DNA of 64,000 nucleotides from positions 1 to 64,000 of the forward strand of contig NZ_JACKZC010000010.1 in NCBI RefSeq assembly GCF_014212495.1. The letters run 5' to 3'. A program made the translations under genes and the position numbers. Shown in pieces: positions 16,995 to 24,599 of the stretch (positions are counted from its first letter, which is position 1; each line of letters opens with the position of its first letter). The DNA is from Pontibacter sp. Tf4. GTDB lineage: Bacteria > Bacteroidota > Bacteroidia > Cytophagales > Hymenobacteraceae. Under the pieces are notes generated by a model that was not told the origin of the DNA, ran no database searches, and was given only the letters and a program-made list of their open reading frames with translations.

Positions 16995-17687
16995 CTAAAA
17001 CAGACTCCCCTGTTCGGGTGCCGGACGCCAGAGAGCAGGCGTATTATGCGCTACAGAATTCACTAAGGCCGAGACGGGGTAGGCTTTCAGTTAAGCTGCC
17101 GGAAAGGGCTGCAGTAAATCGCGTAACTTATTGTAACCTTTATTTGCAGTTAGCCAGGTATCCTCCATTTCAGGATACAAAACTACCGGCATCCGATCGT
17201 GTGTCGGTTTTACCAGCTCGTAAGCTTGTGTGCTGATGATGGTAAAGGTGTTGAGCACCTTGCCCGTTTGCTTATCTGCCCAGGTATCCCAGAGTCCGGC
17301 AAACGAAAACAGTGCTTCGCTTTGCAGCAAGAAACGGTACGGTATTTTTCCGGCCGTAGTGTTGCGCCATTCATAAAAGCCATTGGCCGGAACCAGGCAC
17401 CGTTTGCTTGTGATTAGCTCCCGGAAGCTAGGCTTATCCAGTAGCGTTTCAGCACGTGCGTTGATAGGCTTACTGCGTGAATTTAGATCGGTAAACCAAT
17501 GCGGCACCAGGCCCCAGGAAAAAAACTGCAGCTCATCTGGTTTAGCGCCCGTAACAACCGGTAACAGGTGCGAGGGTGCGGCATTGTATCGCGCTTCCAG
17601 CTGATACTTTTACAGCAGCCGTGCTACGCGTGAAGCTTTATTATTTTTATCTTTTACTGAAATGGCTACTGAGTACCTGCCACACAT
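16995..17687 (-). pseudogene. SRAP (YedK/HMCES-like) peptidase, two in-frame TAA codons
   Basis: A 230-codon frame begins with ATG 17687 (MCGRYSVAISVKDKNN), carrying the catalytic Cys2 that crosslinks abasic sites in SRAP proteins. It continues through ARYNAAPSHLLPVV, FFSWGLVPHWF, INARAETL, CLVPANGFYEW, TIISTQA, RMPVVL and YPVSALVN to a TAG at 16995. The order is complete for the family, but TAA interrupts codon 26 (17610-17612) and again at 17091-17093. No frameshift exists elsewhere. SRAP proteins protect abasic sites in single-stranded DNA. The part between the two stops is a 138-residue open frame without the catalytic cysteine, so the gene is most likely dead. Confidence 0.85.
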
Positions 17688-18810
17688 AGTGTTCTTTTTA
17701 GTATGCTTTTATGCTTTTGATTGCAGGACGCAATTCGTGCAGTAACAAAAGGTAACGCGCTATTTTTTTGCATGTTTATGTATCCTATAAACTTAGTGCA
17801 CGTTCAACCCTTGTTAGCAAAGCTACCCTTGTTTTCAAAGGCCATTAGTTGCAGTTTGGTTACCATAAGTTACCTGCACCGAACATGTTCCGCACCTGTT
17901 AAAACTACTTAAATTTTTTTGAAGTATGGTCGAGAAAAAACTTGTCTTTCTAGCCCGTTTCGGAAAGCCTATTTCTACGCGTTACTTTATGTTACGCACT
18001 AAAAAATACCTATTCAGAAGAGAACAGTACAAGTGTATAATTACAGGTGTTTAAAGGTGCAATCTAAAGGTGGATTAAGCTTGTTACGTCCAACACTGAA
18101 GTAGTGTAGATTGGCTCATCAGCTGAGGGGCTTACCCCTAAGTATAGGCGCTAAGGTAGAACTAGCATACCTGTTATACCTGTAACCTCTTGTTACAACT
18201 TACTGGATGGCTAATAGCACTTTAAGAACGTGCCTGAAAAGACACCATAGCTACAGCCTGAAAGACCATATGCTGTTAAAACAACGCACAAAGTTTAAAC
18301 TTGAGCTAGCGCTGTTAAGGAAATTAAAGCTTGTTACTGCTCGGACAATGCTTGTTTGGCTATCCCTATTCCTAAATCTAGATCAGGCCATACAAAGGCT
18401 TTAAACACCCTTGCTCTACAATCCCAATTAAGCTCAAGAGAATGCGTTCGTATAAACCATACTTTTGTATGAACCTTAATTGATCTTGGGTAGATAAAAA
18501 AGTCTGTGCTGGATCGGCCTTTATCAAGCTATAGTGTACTCTAACCACTAAATAGGGACAGTCAGGTATGTGGCCAATACCTTAGACTTAATCTAATGGC
18601 TAATCAGGGCAGAAGCTGAAGCACAACAGGTTTAGCATCGGGTGCTGAGCCATAACATAACAAAGCGTACAATAGCCTCTTTCGTGGCCAAAGCTAAGAA
18701 GTCTGAGCCATTAAGCTCACAATTCAAGAATAGAAGTGATGCAGGTGGAAAGTAATACGAGAAGCTGAACAGGTTTAGCGCAAGTAAATACAACGGGGCT
18801 ATAAAATAAA
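17688..18810. other. Gene-poor stretch of the mobile module
   Basis: About 1.1 kb with no supportable gene on either strand. There is a TGTAAC/GTTACA inverted pair at 18181-18197, and (T)AAGCTTGTTAC recurs near 18075 and 18327. It may be decayed DNA, an untranslated RNA, or a replication/transfer region; nothing decides between these. Confidence 0.4.
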
Positions 18811-18840
18811 AACAGGATGCTCGGGCAGTAGCATCCTGTT
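18811..18840 (-). terminator. Terminator of the mobilisation-type operon
   Basis: Perfect 11-bp arms (AACAGGATGCT, 18811-18821 and 18830-18840) with an 8-nt loop, followed on the minus strand by TTTTTATTTTAT. It begins 3 bases after the stop of the small membrane protein gene. Confidence 0.85.
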
Positions 18841-18842
18841 AA

Positions 18843-19031
18843 TTACAGTTCAGGGAGTAGTCGTTTTTGGCGTGGCGGCCGCCGCTCTTGCAGGAGCAGG
18901 TAGAGCATTACCCCCACCACGACAACCCCTAGGATGACCAGCAGCCATAACAGGTCAGCCCCCTTGTTACCTTGTGTTTCAGTAGGCAGCGGCAGGGCAG
19001 CTGGCCCAAATTCAAAATCAAACTCGTCCAT
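18843..19031 (-). CDS. Small single-pass membrane protein
   Basis: 62 residues: an acidic N-terminus (MDEFDFEFGPAALPLP), one membrane helix (LLWLLVILGVVVVGVMLYLLL, about 29-49) and a basic tail (QERRPPRQKRLLPEL). The charge pattern predicts a cytoplasmic C-terminus. It follows the mobilisation-type gene by 2 bases and ends at a strong terminator, so it is co-expressed with it. No family recognised. Confidence 0.65.
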   Translation of the reverse strand: MDEFDFEFGPAALPLPTETQGNKGADLLWLLVILGVVVVGVMLYLLLQERRPPRQKRLLPEL

Positions 19032-19033
19032 AC

Positions 19034-19525
19034 TTACCTTCTTTTAAAAATGATGATATGGGTTCGGGTAGCATCGACATTGGCCCAGCCATAGGTGCCG
19101 GTATACTGCACCTGTTTGTCGCCTTCTCTGCCACCAGTTAAAAAGACATTAGCGTGGTAGTGCTTTTCTTGCAACCGAGCGACAGGAACTGGCTTAGAAC
19201 CATAGGAGGCATACAACTCTTGTAAGACCTGTTCGTTGTGCAGCACTTTAGCTAGCAGCGTAGCATAGGGCTCCTGCTTCCAGGGCGATGCCTGCGCTTG
19301 CTGCAATTGCTGCTCTACCACTTCCAGCTGCTGGGTGAGGGTTTTCAGGTGCTGGTCTGCTTGCTGCTGATCGGCCACATACTCGGTAAGCGAAAGCAGG
19401 TGGGTAATAAATTGAGCCCGGCTCATGCCCCTGCGGGCGGCCGCCTTGATGATCGCCTCGTTTTCCTCGGGGAAGATACGACACGCTACCGGCACGGTTC
19501 TTTGTGCTTTCTTTTTCATCTTCAT
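19034..19525 (-). CDS. Ribbon-helix-helix mobilisation-type protein (MobC-like)
   Basis: Frame open from 19546; I prefer the internal ATG at 19525 (MKMKKKAQRTVPVACRIFPEENEAI). The N-terminus fits a ribbon-helix-helix fold: a beta strand TVPVACRIFPEE, helix NEAIIKAAARRGMSRAQFI, then HLLSLTEYV. A long Gln-rich coiled coil follows (about 55-95, LKTLTQQLEVVEQQLQQAQ). MobC/relaxosome accessory and partition-type proteins share this plan. It stands in an integrase-bearing module with an HTH excisionase-type gene upstream. The N-terminal fold is a reasonable call; mobilisation is inferred, and no relaxase gene is in the window. Confidence 0.6.
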   Translation of the reverse strand: MKMKKKAQRTVPVACRIFPEENEAIIKAAARRGMSRAQFITHLLSLTEYVADQQQADQHLKTLTQQLEVVEQQLQQAQASPWKQEPYATLLAKVLHNEQVLQELYASYGSKPVPVARLQEKHYHANVFLTGGREGDKQVQYTGTYGWANVDATRTHIIIFKRR

Positions 19526-19601
19526 TAGGGATTTAGCGTGTAACAATTCGTAACCACATGCGCTGCCAGCTTAATGCGTAAGGTAGCAGGGGTAGATTGG
19601 C

Positions 19602-19901
19602 TTACCATTTCTTGCCTCCTTTCTTCTGGGTTCTCAAAACGGCTTCCTGCTGAATCTCATCAATGGTACGTACCGTGTTCAGGCGCATGTAGGCTTCCAG
19701 GTGGGTGCGCTCGATGTAGATGCGCTTGCCATTAGGGCGGGAATGCTTAAGCTTTAATCCCTGGATAAGCCGGTACACGGCATCTTCTGAAATGTCCAGG
19801 TACTGGGCCGCTTCAGATACATTGAAAAAGGGTTTGGTGTGGAGTGCTTGCGCTAGCAGGATGCTCTTGATCTCTTCTAGCTCCTTTTTTAAATTGGTCA
19901 T
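19602..19901 (-). CDS. Excisionase-type helix-turn-helix protein
   Basis: 99 residues. A MerR/excisionase-like winged HTH spans about residues 25-75: FFNVSEAAQYLDISEDAVYRLIQGLKLKHSRPNGKRIYIERTHLEAYM. The N-terminus (MTNLKKELEEIKSILLAQ) is a short helix common in Bacteroidota members. Such proteins act as recombination directionality factors or local regulators in integrated elements. It lies upstream of the ribbon-helix-helix gene and downstream of iteron-like repeats that could be its binding sites. Confidence 0.85.
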   Translation of the reverse strand: MTNLKKELEEIKSILLAQALHTKPFFNVSEAAQYLDISEDAVYRLIQGLKLKHSRPNGKRIYIERTHLEAYMRLNTVRTIDEIQQEAVLRTQKKGGKKW

Positions 19902-19987
19902 GTAACTGTAAATTTTGAATGGTGAATAAATTAGTACAGCACATAATTAGCACGCTGCTGCCCCCTTCACAAGCCAGGTGTAAAAAG

Positions 19988-20069
19988 CAGCCTCACTTTT
20001 GATAATTCAGCCTCACTTTTGAAGAATCAGCCTCACCTAGGAGCTTCTGAAATGACTTTTCAGCCTCAG
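19988..20069. repeat. Iteron-like direct repeats
   Basis: CAGCCTCACTTTTGA begins at 19988 and again at 20008; a third, partly changed copy (CAGCCTCACCTAG) begins at 20028, and CAGCCTCAG at 20061. The first three are spaced exactly 20 bp, about two helical turns, as is usual for protein-bound iterons. They lie between the excisionase-type gene and the unknown gene, upstream of the former. Confidence 0.75.
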
Positions 20070-20099
20070 TAAAAAAGCGTGTTGCAATTTGTTACACGC

Positions 20100-20133
20100 A
20101 AAAAAGACCGCTCCTGGCGGCCTCTTTTTTTGC
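20100..20133 (-). terminator. Terminator after the integrase operon
   Basis: On the minus strand GGCCGC CAGGA GCGGTC (one G-U pair) is flanked by A-rich sequence upstream and TTTTTT downstream, about 15 bases after the stop of the unknown gene at 20146. Confidence 0.7.
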
Positions 20134-20145
20134 TACTGCTACCCA

Positions 20146-21309
20146 TCAAATAATGTTCCTACTCCGCTCCATGACCGCCACCATATCGCTGTACCATTTC
20201 TCATGTACAAGCTGCTCGTATTTCATGCGGTTGACAGCATTATTCAATTGTTTCTTGGTAAATCTTTTTCCATCGCTGCTTCGGAAGGTACCGATAAAGC
20301 GCGGGTACAACCAACGTCCAAAGCGCCGCAGCTCCGCTTCAGAATAATCTTCTAATCCCAATTCATCTTCGACGAGTAGTATATCGTTTATAGATAGCCA
20401 GCGGAACATGTGAATGAGCCTTGCTGGTCCCTTGAGCAGTCTGATCGGAGCTGCAGGACCTGTCTTACTAAATAAACTGCCTACTACAACAGCAGGGGTT
20501 TCCTTCGCATCAATAATTTTTCCTTCCACCAGAAAAGCATGAATTTTGGCCGTAGCAGTCGATGCTGGCCCTTTATCCCAAGGAAAGCCATGGGTACGGT
20601 GCATTAAGACCTTTTTGGAGCCTGCTTTTATGTCTTCTGTAGTAGCTATATCCTCTTTAACAGCACTACCAGTAATGCCTTCTTCTGCCTCCGGCACTTG
20701 GCTTGTGCTGTTGGATGCAGCAAGTTCTTCCTTTCTGTCGCTCGGCTGATCTACTGATGATGCATTGTCTATAGGCCAAGTGGCAGTAAGCGCCTTTTCT
20801 TCCTCAAGTACTGCAGCTAGGGCTACTTTTCTTTCTTTTATTAGAGAAAGGCGAACCAGCAATTGGCATACCCCATCAACTAGATACTGTACCCGCTCCT
20901 CTAGGCGATCTACTTGTCTTAACCAGTGTAGTGCCTTCTCCGGGGTAGTACCAGATAGATAGGCCAATGCAAAGCGGTGCGCCAGCGTTTCTGGCGCTAG
21001 CTGTGCGTCCAGGTCCATAAAGGGGTTGCGGTTGCTTTTGGCTTCCATTAGGGCGATGTGCGCCTGCAACACGTCATCTAGTGTATTTAAGTAGATACCG
21101 GGGCTACCTTTCGCCCTTTGCAACCGAGAGTTCATGTCTTCTAAGGCGAGTGCTGCATTGGCCCTGCCCCCGGCCAGGCTTAGCTGCGCCACCCGTAAGA
21201 GCTCCTGTTGGATGGCTTCTCCCCCGTCTTGCCAGTGGTCGTAGTACGTGGCTAACGCCTCCCAATCCATTTGATGTGCTGCTGTATTCTTTTCCATCAC
21301 ATCCACCAT
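20146..21309 (-). CDS. Unknown protein coupled to the integrase
   Basis: 387 residues, no family recognised. The N-terminal 170 residues are helical (ALATYYDHWQDGGEAIQQELLRVAQLSLAGGRANAALALEDM..., ALHWLRQVDRLEERVQYLVDGVCQLL). A low-complexity acidic linker (about 185-235) follows. The C-terminal 150 residues are basic and end HEKWYSDMVAVMERSRNII. Its ATG overlaps the integrase stop codon (TAATG), so translation is coupled. A role in integration, excision or replication of the element follows from position only. Confidence 0.6.
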   Translation of the reverse strand: MVDVMEKNTAAHQMDWEALATYYDHWQDGGEAIQQELLRVAQLSLAGGRANAALALEDMNSRLQRAKGSPGIYLNTLDDVLQAHIALMEAKSNRNPFMDLDAQLAPETLAHRFALAYLSGTTPEKALHWLRQVDRLEERVQYLVDGVCQLLVRLSLIKERKVALAAVLEEEKALTATWPIDNASSVDQPSDRKEELAASNSTSQVPEAEEGITGSAVKEDIATTEDIKAGSKKVLMHRTHGFPWDKGPASTATAKIHAFLVEGKIIDAKETPAVVVGSLFSKTGPAAPIRLLKGPARLIHMFRWLSINDILLVEDELGLEDYSEAELRRFGRWLYPRFIGTFRSSDGKRFTKKQLNNAVNRMKYEQLVHEKWYSDMVAVMERSRNII

Positions 21310-22514
21310 TAAAATACAATCTCGGGTAGGTTATCCACTGCCTTCTCTTTTAGCGACTCCACCAGCCTAACATACTTCTGCGTCTCCACCAGGCTCGAGT
21401 GCCCTAGCAGGCCCGATACCGAGCGCACATCCGCGCCAGTTAAGAGCAGGTTGGTGCCAAACGAATGGCGGGCGCAGTGCCAGGTGACCTTCTTGCCAAT
21501 ACCGGCCTTATCGGCCCAGTTCTGCAGGTGCTTGCCACAGGTGTTGCTCGAAGGCAAGGTAAAGACTTTTGGGTTTACAGGAGCTACTGGTTGAACTGCT
21601 TTCTTGTCGATTTCCTTCTCTCCTTTTTTCGTGATTGCTTTTGTAGCTTGTTTCGGCCTATCCCCGAGCAGCTTCATAGCCGTGGTGTTCAGGTTCACGA
21701 TGACGTCTTTGCTCGTTTTTTGCTGCTTTAGGCGCATCACCGTGCCCGAAATGGATTTCCACTCCAGCTCGTTCACGTCGCAAAACCGAAGGCCTGTTAC
21801 GCAGCTAAACAAGAAGGCCCGCTTTACTTCCGGCAGGTAACAGTCTACCGAAGCCATCTTTTGTATTTCCTCCACCGAGAGCACTTCTTTTTCAATGTCT
21901 TCACTGTAGCGGTTCTCCACCTCTTCTGCCGGGTTCTGCCCGATCAGCCCGTCTTTCACGGCCTGCTTTAATACCTTTCTAAACTTTTTAAAGTAGTTAT
22001 AGGGCGTAGACCCTGAGCAACTCTGTTCCAGGTGCATACGAAAGCGCGAGCATAGCCTGACGGTCACATCCGAGAAGGGTAGCATGTCCGGCTCGCCGAC
22101 AAACTTCTTGAACTTGGCCCCCATGGCCTTGATCACGCGGGCATCTTTTTTAGGATAGGCATCGGTGTACTCGTCCAGGTAAAGCAGAAAGTTGGCTTTG
22201 CGCTGCACGGAAGCTTTTACAATCTGCGTGTTTTTCGACAGTTGCAGTTCGCGCTCGGAGCGGATACGCTCGGCCAGCAGCTGGTTGTCTTTGTTAGCCG
22301 TGCGTTCTTCTGATGTTTTAGGACTGGCAATGAGATGCAATCCTAAAAAGTCGTACTTTCGCTTACCGTTTTCCTGGTAGTCTAGGTAAAACGATTCGCC
22401 ACCGGAAGGCAAGAGGCGGGCACGCAGTTTGACTAGTTTGCCTTTCACCACCACACGGGTAGCAGGCACCTTTTCTGGAGCAGGTTTAGTAGAGGGTTTG
22501 GCCATGAAGTACAA
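21309..22514 (-). CDS. Tyrosine-type recombinase/integrase
   Basis: 401 residues. It has an Arm/SAM-like N-terminal region (LLYLDEYTDAYPKKDARVIKAMGAKFKKFVG, about 110-140) and a catalytic domain with the expected residues: R in FSCVTGLRFCDVNELEW, K in LKQQKTSKDVIV, HCARHSFGTNLLL (H-x-x-R-H), GHSSLVETQKYVRL (second H and Tyr nucleophile). Length and order fit Bacteroidota integrases of mobilisable or conjugative elements. It is first in its operon and overlaps the next gene by one base. TATCACCT repeats just upstream (22621-22696) are candidate arm sites. Confidence 0.95.
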   Translation of the reverse strand: MYFMAKPSTKPAPEKVPATRVVVKGKLVKLRARLLPSGGESFYLDYQENGKRKYDFLGLHLIASPKTSEERTANKDNQLLAERIRSERELQLSKNTQIVKASVQRKANFLLYLDEYTDAYPKKDARVIKAMGAKFKKFVGEPDMLPFSDVTVRLCSRFRMHLEQSCSGSTPYNYFKKFRKVLKQAVKDGLIGQNPAEEVENRYSEDIEKEVLSVEEIQKMASVDCYLPEVKRAFLFSCVTGLRFCDVNELEWKSISGTVMRLKQQKTSKDVIVNLNTTAMKLLGDRPKQATKAITKKGEKEIDKKAVQPVAPVNPKVFTLPSSNTCGKHLQNWADKAGIGKKVTWHCARHSFGTNLLLTGADVRSVSGLLGHSSLVETQKYVRLVESLKEKAVDNLPEIVF

Positions 22515-22730
22515 GGGTGATGTAGAGGATTATTTTACGTTTTAATTGCAACACATCAAACGTAGCAAAAACAAACCAGAGTAACAAAAAAGTAACAAAA
22601 TATATTTTAACACCCCCTTTTATCACCTTGTATCACCTACCTAAAAGTGCGATTAAACGCTGTTAACACGTTTTTACAAGTTGATTTTAGGTGATAGAAA
22701 CATGTTCAGTTCCCCTACGGACTACTGAAA
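22515..22730. promoter_or_regulatory. Integrase upstream region, candidate arm-type sites
   Basis: TATCACCT occurs at 22621-22628 and 22631-22638 and inverted at 22689-22696, with AGTAACAAAA twice near 22580-22600. Such short direct and inverted repeats beside an integrase gene usually bind integrase or excisionase. A core attachment site cannot be told from one end alone. Confidence 0.45.
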
Positions 22731-23295
22731 CATGACTCATCCCGGAGTTTGCCTTATAGACAGAAAGGGCAGCTTCCAGAGCTTGGCCAGCGCCAGGCGG
22801 ATGCGGTAAAGCGGTGCGGGAGTATTCCCGCACCGCTTTCCTGTTCTATGGGCTCCCAGACGCAGGAGGCGCTCTTTTTGTTTTTCCAGCGCCTTATCCA
22901 GCAGGAAGGCGTACACGAGCATGACGATCTGCAAGGGCTTCATGCGGTTCTCCCAAAACCATAAACGGCAACTCTCCATGCCCATTTCTGATTTATTGAA
23001 GCGGAAAGCCTGCTCTATCTGCCAGCAGCGGGCACAGGCAAAGATCAAGTGCCAGGCATCACGCTCACTTTTAACGTCTCGCCTGTGAGCAAGTACCAGG
23101 GCTGGCGGCCTTTGCGGCAGATAATCAAAGTGGGCAGTCCGGATAGTGCGGGTACAGACACGGCATCCACACCAAGCTGCGGCGATAGCTCACCTTTCGG
23201 ACCATCTCCCTGACGAAGCATGAGAAGGTGGCTTTTTGCCTAAAACAGGAAGTATGCCTCTTTCATCCCAGCCTTAAACTCCGGCATGACTCATG
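22731..23295 (-). mobile_element. Internally deleted IS with terminal inverted repeats
   Basis: Ends 22731-22750 and 23276-23295 are inverted repeats matching at 18 of 20 positions (CATGASTCATSCCGGAGTTT). Only about 565 bp lie between the outer edges, far too short for a complete IS of this transposase type. The transposase fragment inside is frameshifted. The right repeat runs into the 3' end of the peroxiredoxin gene. Confidence 0.75.
22737..23048 (-). pseudogene. DDE transposase, C-terminal fragment (IS4-type)
   Basis: Residues such as CARCWQIEQAFRFNKSEMGMESCRLWFWENRMKPLQIVMLVYAFLLD match the C-terminal YxRRWxIEexFRxxK-like block of IS4-type transposases. Upstream, in another frame, LIICRKGRQPWYLLTGETLKVS continues the same family (GRxPWYLLT), so a frameshift lies near 23070. 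Everything N-terminal of this is gone, so it cannot be active. Confidence 0.8.
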
Positions 23296-23771
23296 TCTTG
23301 CTCTTTCTTGCCGTTTATTTCTTTCAGTACCTCAATTGCATTTCTAACGTGCTCCAGCGGTTTGGTCATCGAGTTAAAAACGTAGCGCACGGTACCGCTC
23401 TTGTCTATAATATAGGTTACGCGCCCCGGCACAATACCAAACTTTTTAGGAACCCCGAACATCTTCCGCACCTGGCTCCCGATGTCGCTTAACAGCACGA
23501 ACGGCAGGCGGTAGTTTTGCTCAAACTTTTCGTGCGAGGCTACACTGTCGGAGCTGATACCTACAACCTCTGCATTATACTCTTTAAACACTTCGTACTG
23601 ATCGCGGAACTCGCAGGCCTGTCTGCTGCAGCCGGGCGTGTTATCCTTGGGGTAAAAATACAGCACCACGTTCTTTTCCTGCAGCAGGTCCTTCAGCCTG
23701 AACAAACTTCCATCGGGTTTCACCAACTCAAAATCAGGGGCTTTATTGCCTGCTTTTAATTCCTGGTTCAT
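23274..23771 (-). CDS. bcp: Thioredoxin-dependent thiol peroxidase (Bcp/PrxQ)
   Basis: 165 residues. PKDNTPGCSRQACEF gives the peroxidatic Cys48 and a second Cys53 spaced as in PrxQ enzymes; YFYPKD and VTYIIDKSG complete the fold. It reduces hydroperoxides with thioredoxin in the cytoplasm. The last residues (MSHAGV) and the TAA are encoded by the inverted repeat of the adjoining IS remnant, so the native C-terminus was probably replaced. The core domain is intact up to VLKEINGK. Confidence 0.93.
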   Translation of the reverse strand: MNQELKAGNKAPDFELVKPDGSLFRLKDLLQEKNVVLYFYPKDNTPGCSRQACEFRDQYEVFKEYNAEVVGISSDSVASHEKFEQNYRLPFVLLSDIGSQVRKMFGVPKKFGIVPGRVTYIIDKSGTVRYVFNSMTKPLEHVRNAIEVLKEINGKKEQDMSHAGV

Positions 23772-23895
23772 AGGTCATTATCGTTTAAAGTCAATACAAA
23801 CAGCGCTGTTGGCTAAAAGGTTACCGGCTGTATGTTTTACATTGTGTTTGCAAAGCTACCGCATAAATGGGCATATTTGCAGCTTAGGTTCACAC

Positions 23896-24588
23896 ATGGC
23901 ACGCATCAACGTCATTATTCCGGCTTTTAACGAAGAACAATCCATCGGCAAGGTAGTTTCGGCTATACCTGCGGGACTGGTGGATGAGGTGATCGTGGTG
24001 AACAACAACTCTACTGATGCCACACCCGAAAATGCGCGCGCTGCCGGTGCCACCGTATTGCACGAACCCCGCCCCGGCTACGGCCACGCCTGCCTGAAAG
24101 GAATTGCCTACGCAGCTGCCAAACCAGCCACCACGCGCCCGGACATCATCGTATTTCTGGATGGTGATTTTTCGGATTTCCCGCATGAGCTGCCTGTAGT
24201 TGTGCAACCTATAGTTGATGGCTCAGCGGACATGGTGATCGGGTCCAGGGTGCTGGGTAAGCGCGAAAAAGGCTCTTTGCTGCCGCAGCAACTGTTTGGT
24301 AACTGGCTGGCTACGCAACTGTTGCGCCTGCTCTACGGTGTAAACTATACTGACTTAGGGCCTTTCCGGGCTATAAAGCTGGACACGCTCCTGCACCTGA
24401 ACATGCAGGACCGCACCTATGGCTGGACCGTAGAAATGCAGGCCAAAGCAGCCAGGCAAAAGATACCGTATGCCGAAGTACCGGTCTCGTACCGCAAGCG
24501 CATTGGCAAATCCAAGGTATCCGGTACTATAAAAGGAAGCATACTTGCAGGCTATAAAATAATTTTGACGATATTTAGGTACATGTAG
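23896..24588 (+). CDS. Family 2 glycosyltransferase (dolichyl-phosphate mannosyltransferase-like)
   Basis: I start at ATG 23896 (MARINVIIPAFNEEQSIGKVV); the frame is open to 23746 but that stretch overlaps the divergent peroxiredoxin start. 230 residues: GT-A fold with VIVVNNNSTDAT, FLDGDFSDFP (metal-binding DxD type), GSRVLG, then TDLGPFRAIK, YGWTVEMQAKA. It resembles polyprenyl-phosphate glycosyltransferases without a membrane domain. It probably charges or uses a lipid carrier for the two membrane glycosyltransferases that follow on the same strand (gap 11 bp, then a 4-bp overlap). Confidence 0.88.
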   Translation: MARINVIIPAFNEEQSIGKVVSAIPAGLVDEVIVVNNNSTDATPENARAAGATVLHEPRPGYGHACLKGIAYAAAKPATTRPDIIVFLDGDFSDFPHELPVVVQPIVDGSADMVIGSRVLGKREKGSLLPQQLFGNWLATQLLRLLYGVNYTDLGPFRAIKLDTLLHLNMQDRTYGWTVEMQAKAARQKIPYAEVPVSYRKRIGKSKVSGTIKGSILAGYKIILTIFRYM

Positions 24589-24599
24589 CCCCACTTTTC

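Noticed and set aside
15319-18197. TGTAAC...GTTACA pairs at 15319 and 18181 as operators of one regulator
   Set aside because: Spacers differ (9 versus 5 bases) and no gene start is close to the second, so the match is probably chance.
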